Source of the DNA: Candidatus Dormiibacterota bacterium
GTDB lineage: Bacteria > Chloroflexota > Dormibacteria > Aeolococcales > Aeolococcaceae
Direction of reading: 5' to 3'
Assembly (NCBI GenBank): GCA_019234035.1
Contig: JAFALX010000299.1
Span: forward strand, 1-6,250
Length of the DNA: 6,250 bases
Each line of letters begins with the position of its first letter. Position 1 is the stretch's first letter. The notes under the pieces were generated by a model, which saw only the letters and a list, made by a program, of their open reading frames with translations, was not told the DNA's origin and did no database searches. The position numbers and the translations under genes were made by a program. Of this stretch, positions 5,954 through 6,250 are shown one piece after another.

Positions 5954-6250
5954 TCGCTGGGAGCGGCGCCGCCCGCGACGGCGTCGTCCCCGCCGTCTGG
6001 CCACCCGCCGAGATGGAGCACGGTGCCGTCCCGCGCCACGAGCCGCGCCGGAAACCCGTGGCGCCGCAGCCACGGCACCGCGCCGTCGCCGAGCACGATC
6101 GCGGCCGTGCTGGCGGCGTTGGCCGCGACGCACGTCGGACCCGTGGCGCTGACGGTGCGCCACACGACCGGGGCGGGCAGGCCCGTGCGCGGGTCGACGA
6201 TGTGATGCATCGGCGCCCCGGCGACCGACCACGCGCGCACCGTGGTGCTG
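5941..6250 (-). CDS. apbE: FAD:protein FMN transferase, ApbE family (C-terminal part only)
   Basis: ApbE enzymes transfer FMN from FAD to a Thr or Ser of exported or membrane flavoproteins, with Mg2+. The last 102 residues are visible; the frame is open to the right edge, so the N-terminal two thirds lie outside. The diagnostic motif HHIVDPRTGLPA is at visible residues 15-26. The metal-site region reads CVAANAASTAAIVLG (40-54), with Asn44 and Thr48 where many family members have the Asp and Thr of a DAxxT motif. The Asn form is one I associate with actinobacterial ApbE proteins, so it need not mean loss of activity. The gene converges on the sortase gene and is probably unrelated to the wall cassette. 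GTG at 6240 is internal, not the real start. Confidence 0.92.
   Translation of the reverse strand, partial: STTVRAWSVAGAPMHHIVDPRTGLPAPVVWRTVSATGPTCVAANAASTAAIVLGDGAVPWLRRHGFPARLVARDGTVLHLGGWPDGGDDAVAGGAAPSDFTA

Noticed and set aside
5744..6205. Plus-strand frame of 153 residues starting at the sortase stop
   Set aside because: Most of it is antisense to the ApbE gene, and the translation shows no domain. The overlap with the sortase stop is coincidental.
1..6250. CRISPR array, transposon ends, tRNA or integrase
   Set aside because: No short direct repeats with spacers, no transposase or integrase motifs, and no cloverleaf-like sequence were seen on either strand.

Overview
The window is G+C-rich and carries typical features of a high-G+C Gram-positive bacterium (Actinomycetota or a related soil lineage): a class F-like sortase, an LPxTG-type wall-anchored protein, lipoproteins with clear lipoboxes, GTG starts and a possible leaderless promoter. 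The species cannot be named from this sequence. No tRNA, rRNA, CRISPR array or transposase was seen.

Left side (1-913): a minus-strand lipoprotein of unknown function starts at 363 and runs off the left edge. The gap from 364 to 913 has no intact gene. It holds two inverted repeats, what looks like the broken 3' end of a YceI-family gene on the minus strand, and an A+T-richer patch with a candidate promoter just before the next gene.

Centre (914-5747): five plus-strand genes follow closely. They are (1) a small DUF4395 membrane protein with a CxxC motif; (2) a secreted 573-residue protein with two copies of an unrecognised domain, a Pro/Ser/Thr linker and a C-terminal LPGTG sorting signal; (3) a 265-residue lipoprotein with one more copy of that domain, whose start codon overlaps the previous stop; (4) a 376-residue membrane protein built from two tandem copies of a TM-ectodomain-TM unit; and (5) a class F-like sortase with its catalytic His, Cys and Arg in place. 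Genes 2 to 5 look like one operon for a surface structure: the sortase probably links protein 2 to the cell wall, the lipoprotein holds the same domain at the membrane, and the duplicated membrane protein may support assembly or signalling. That joint role is inference.

Right side (5748-6250): a short intergenic stretch with a hairpin at the convergent boundary, then the C-terminal third of an ApbE-type FAD:protein FMN transferase on the minus strand, cut by the right edge.

The most interesting content is the sortase cassette with its three-copy, apparently uncharacterised extracellular domain.
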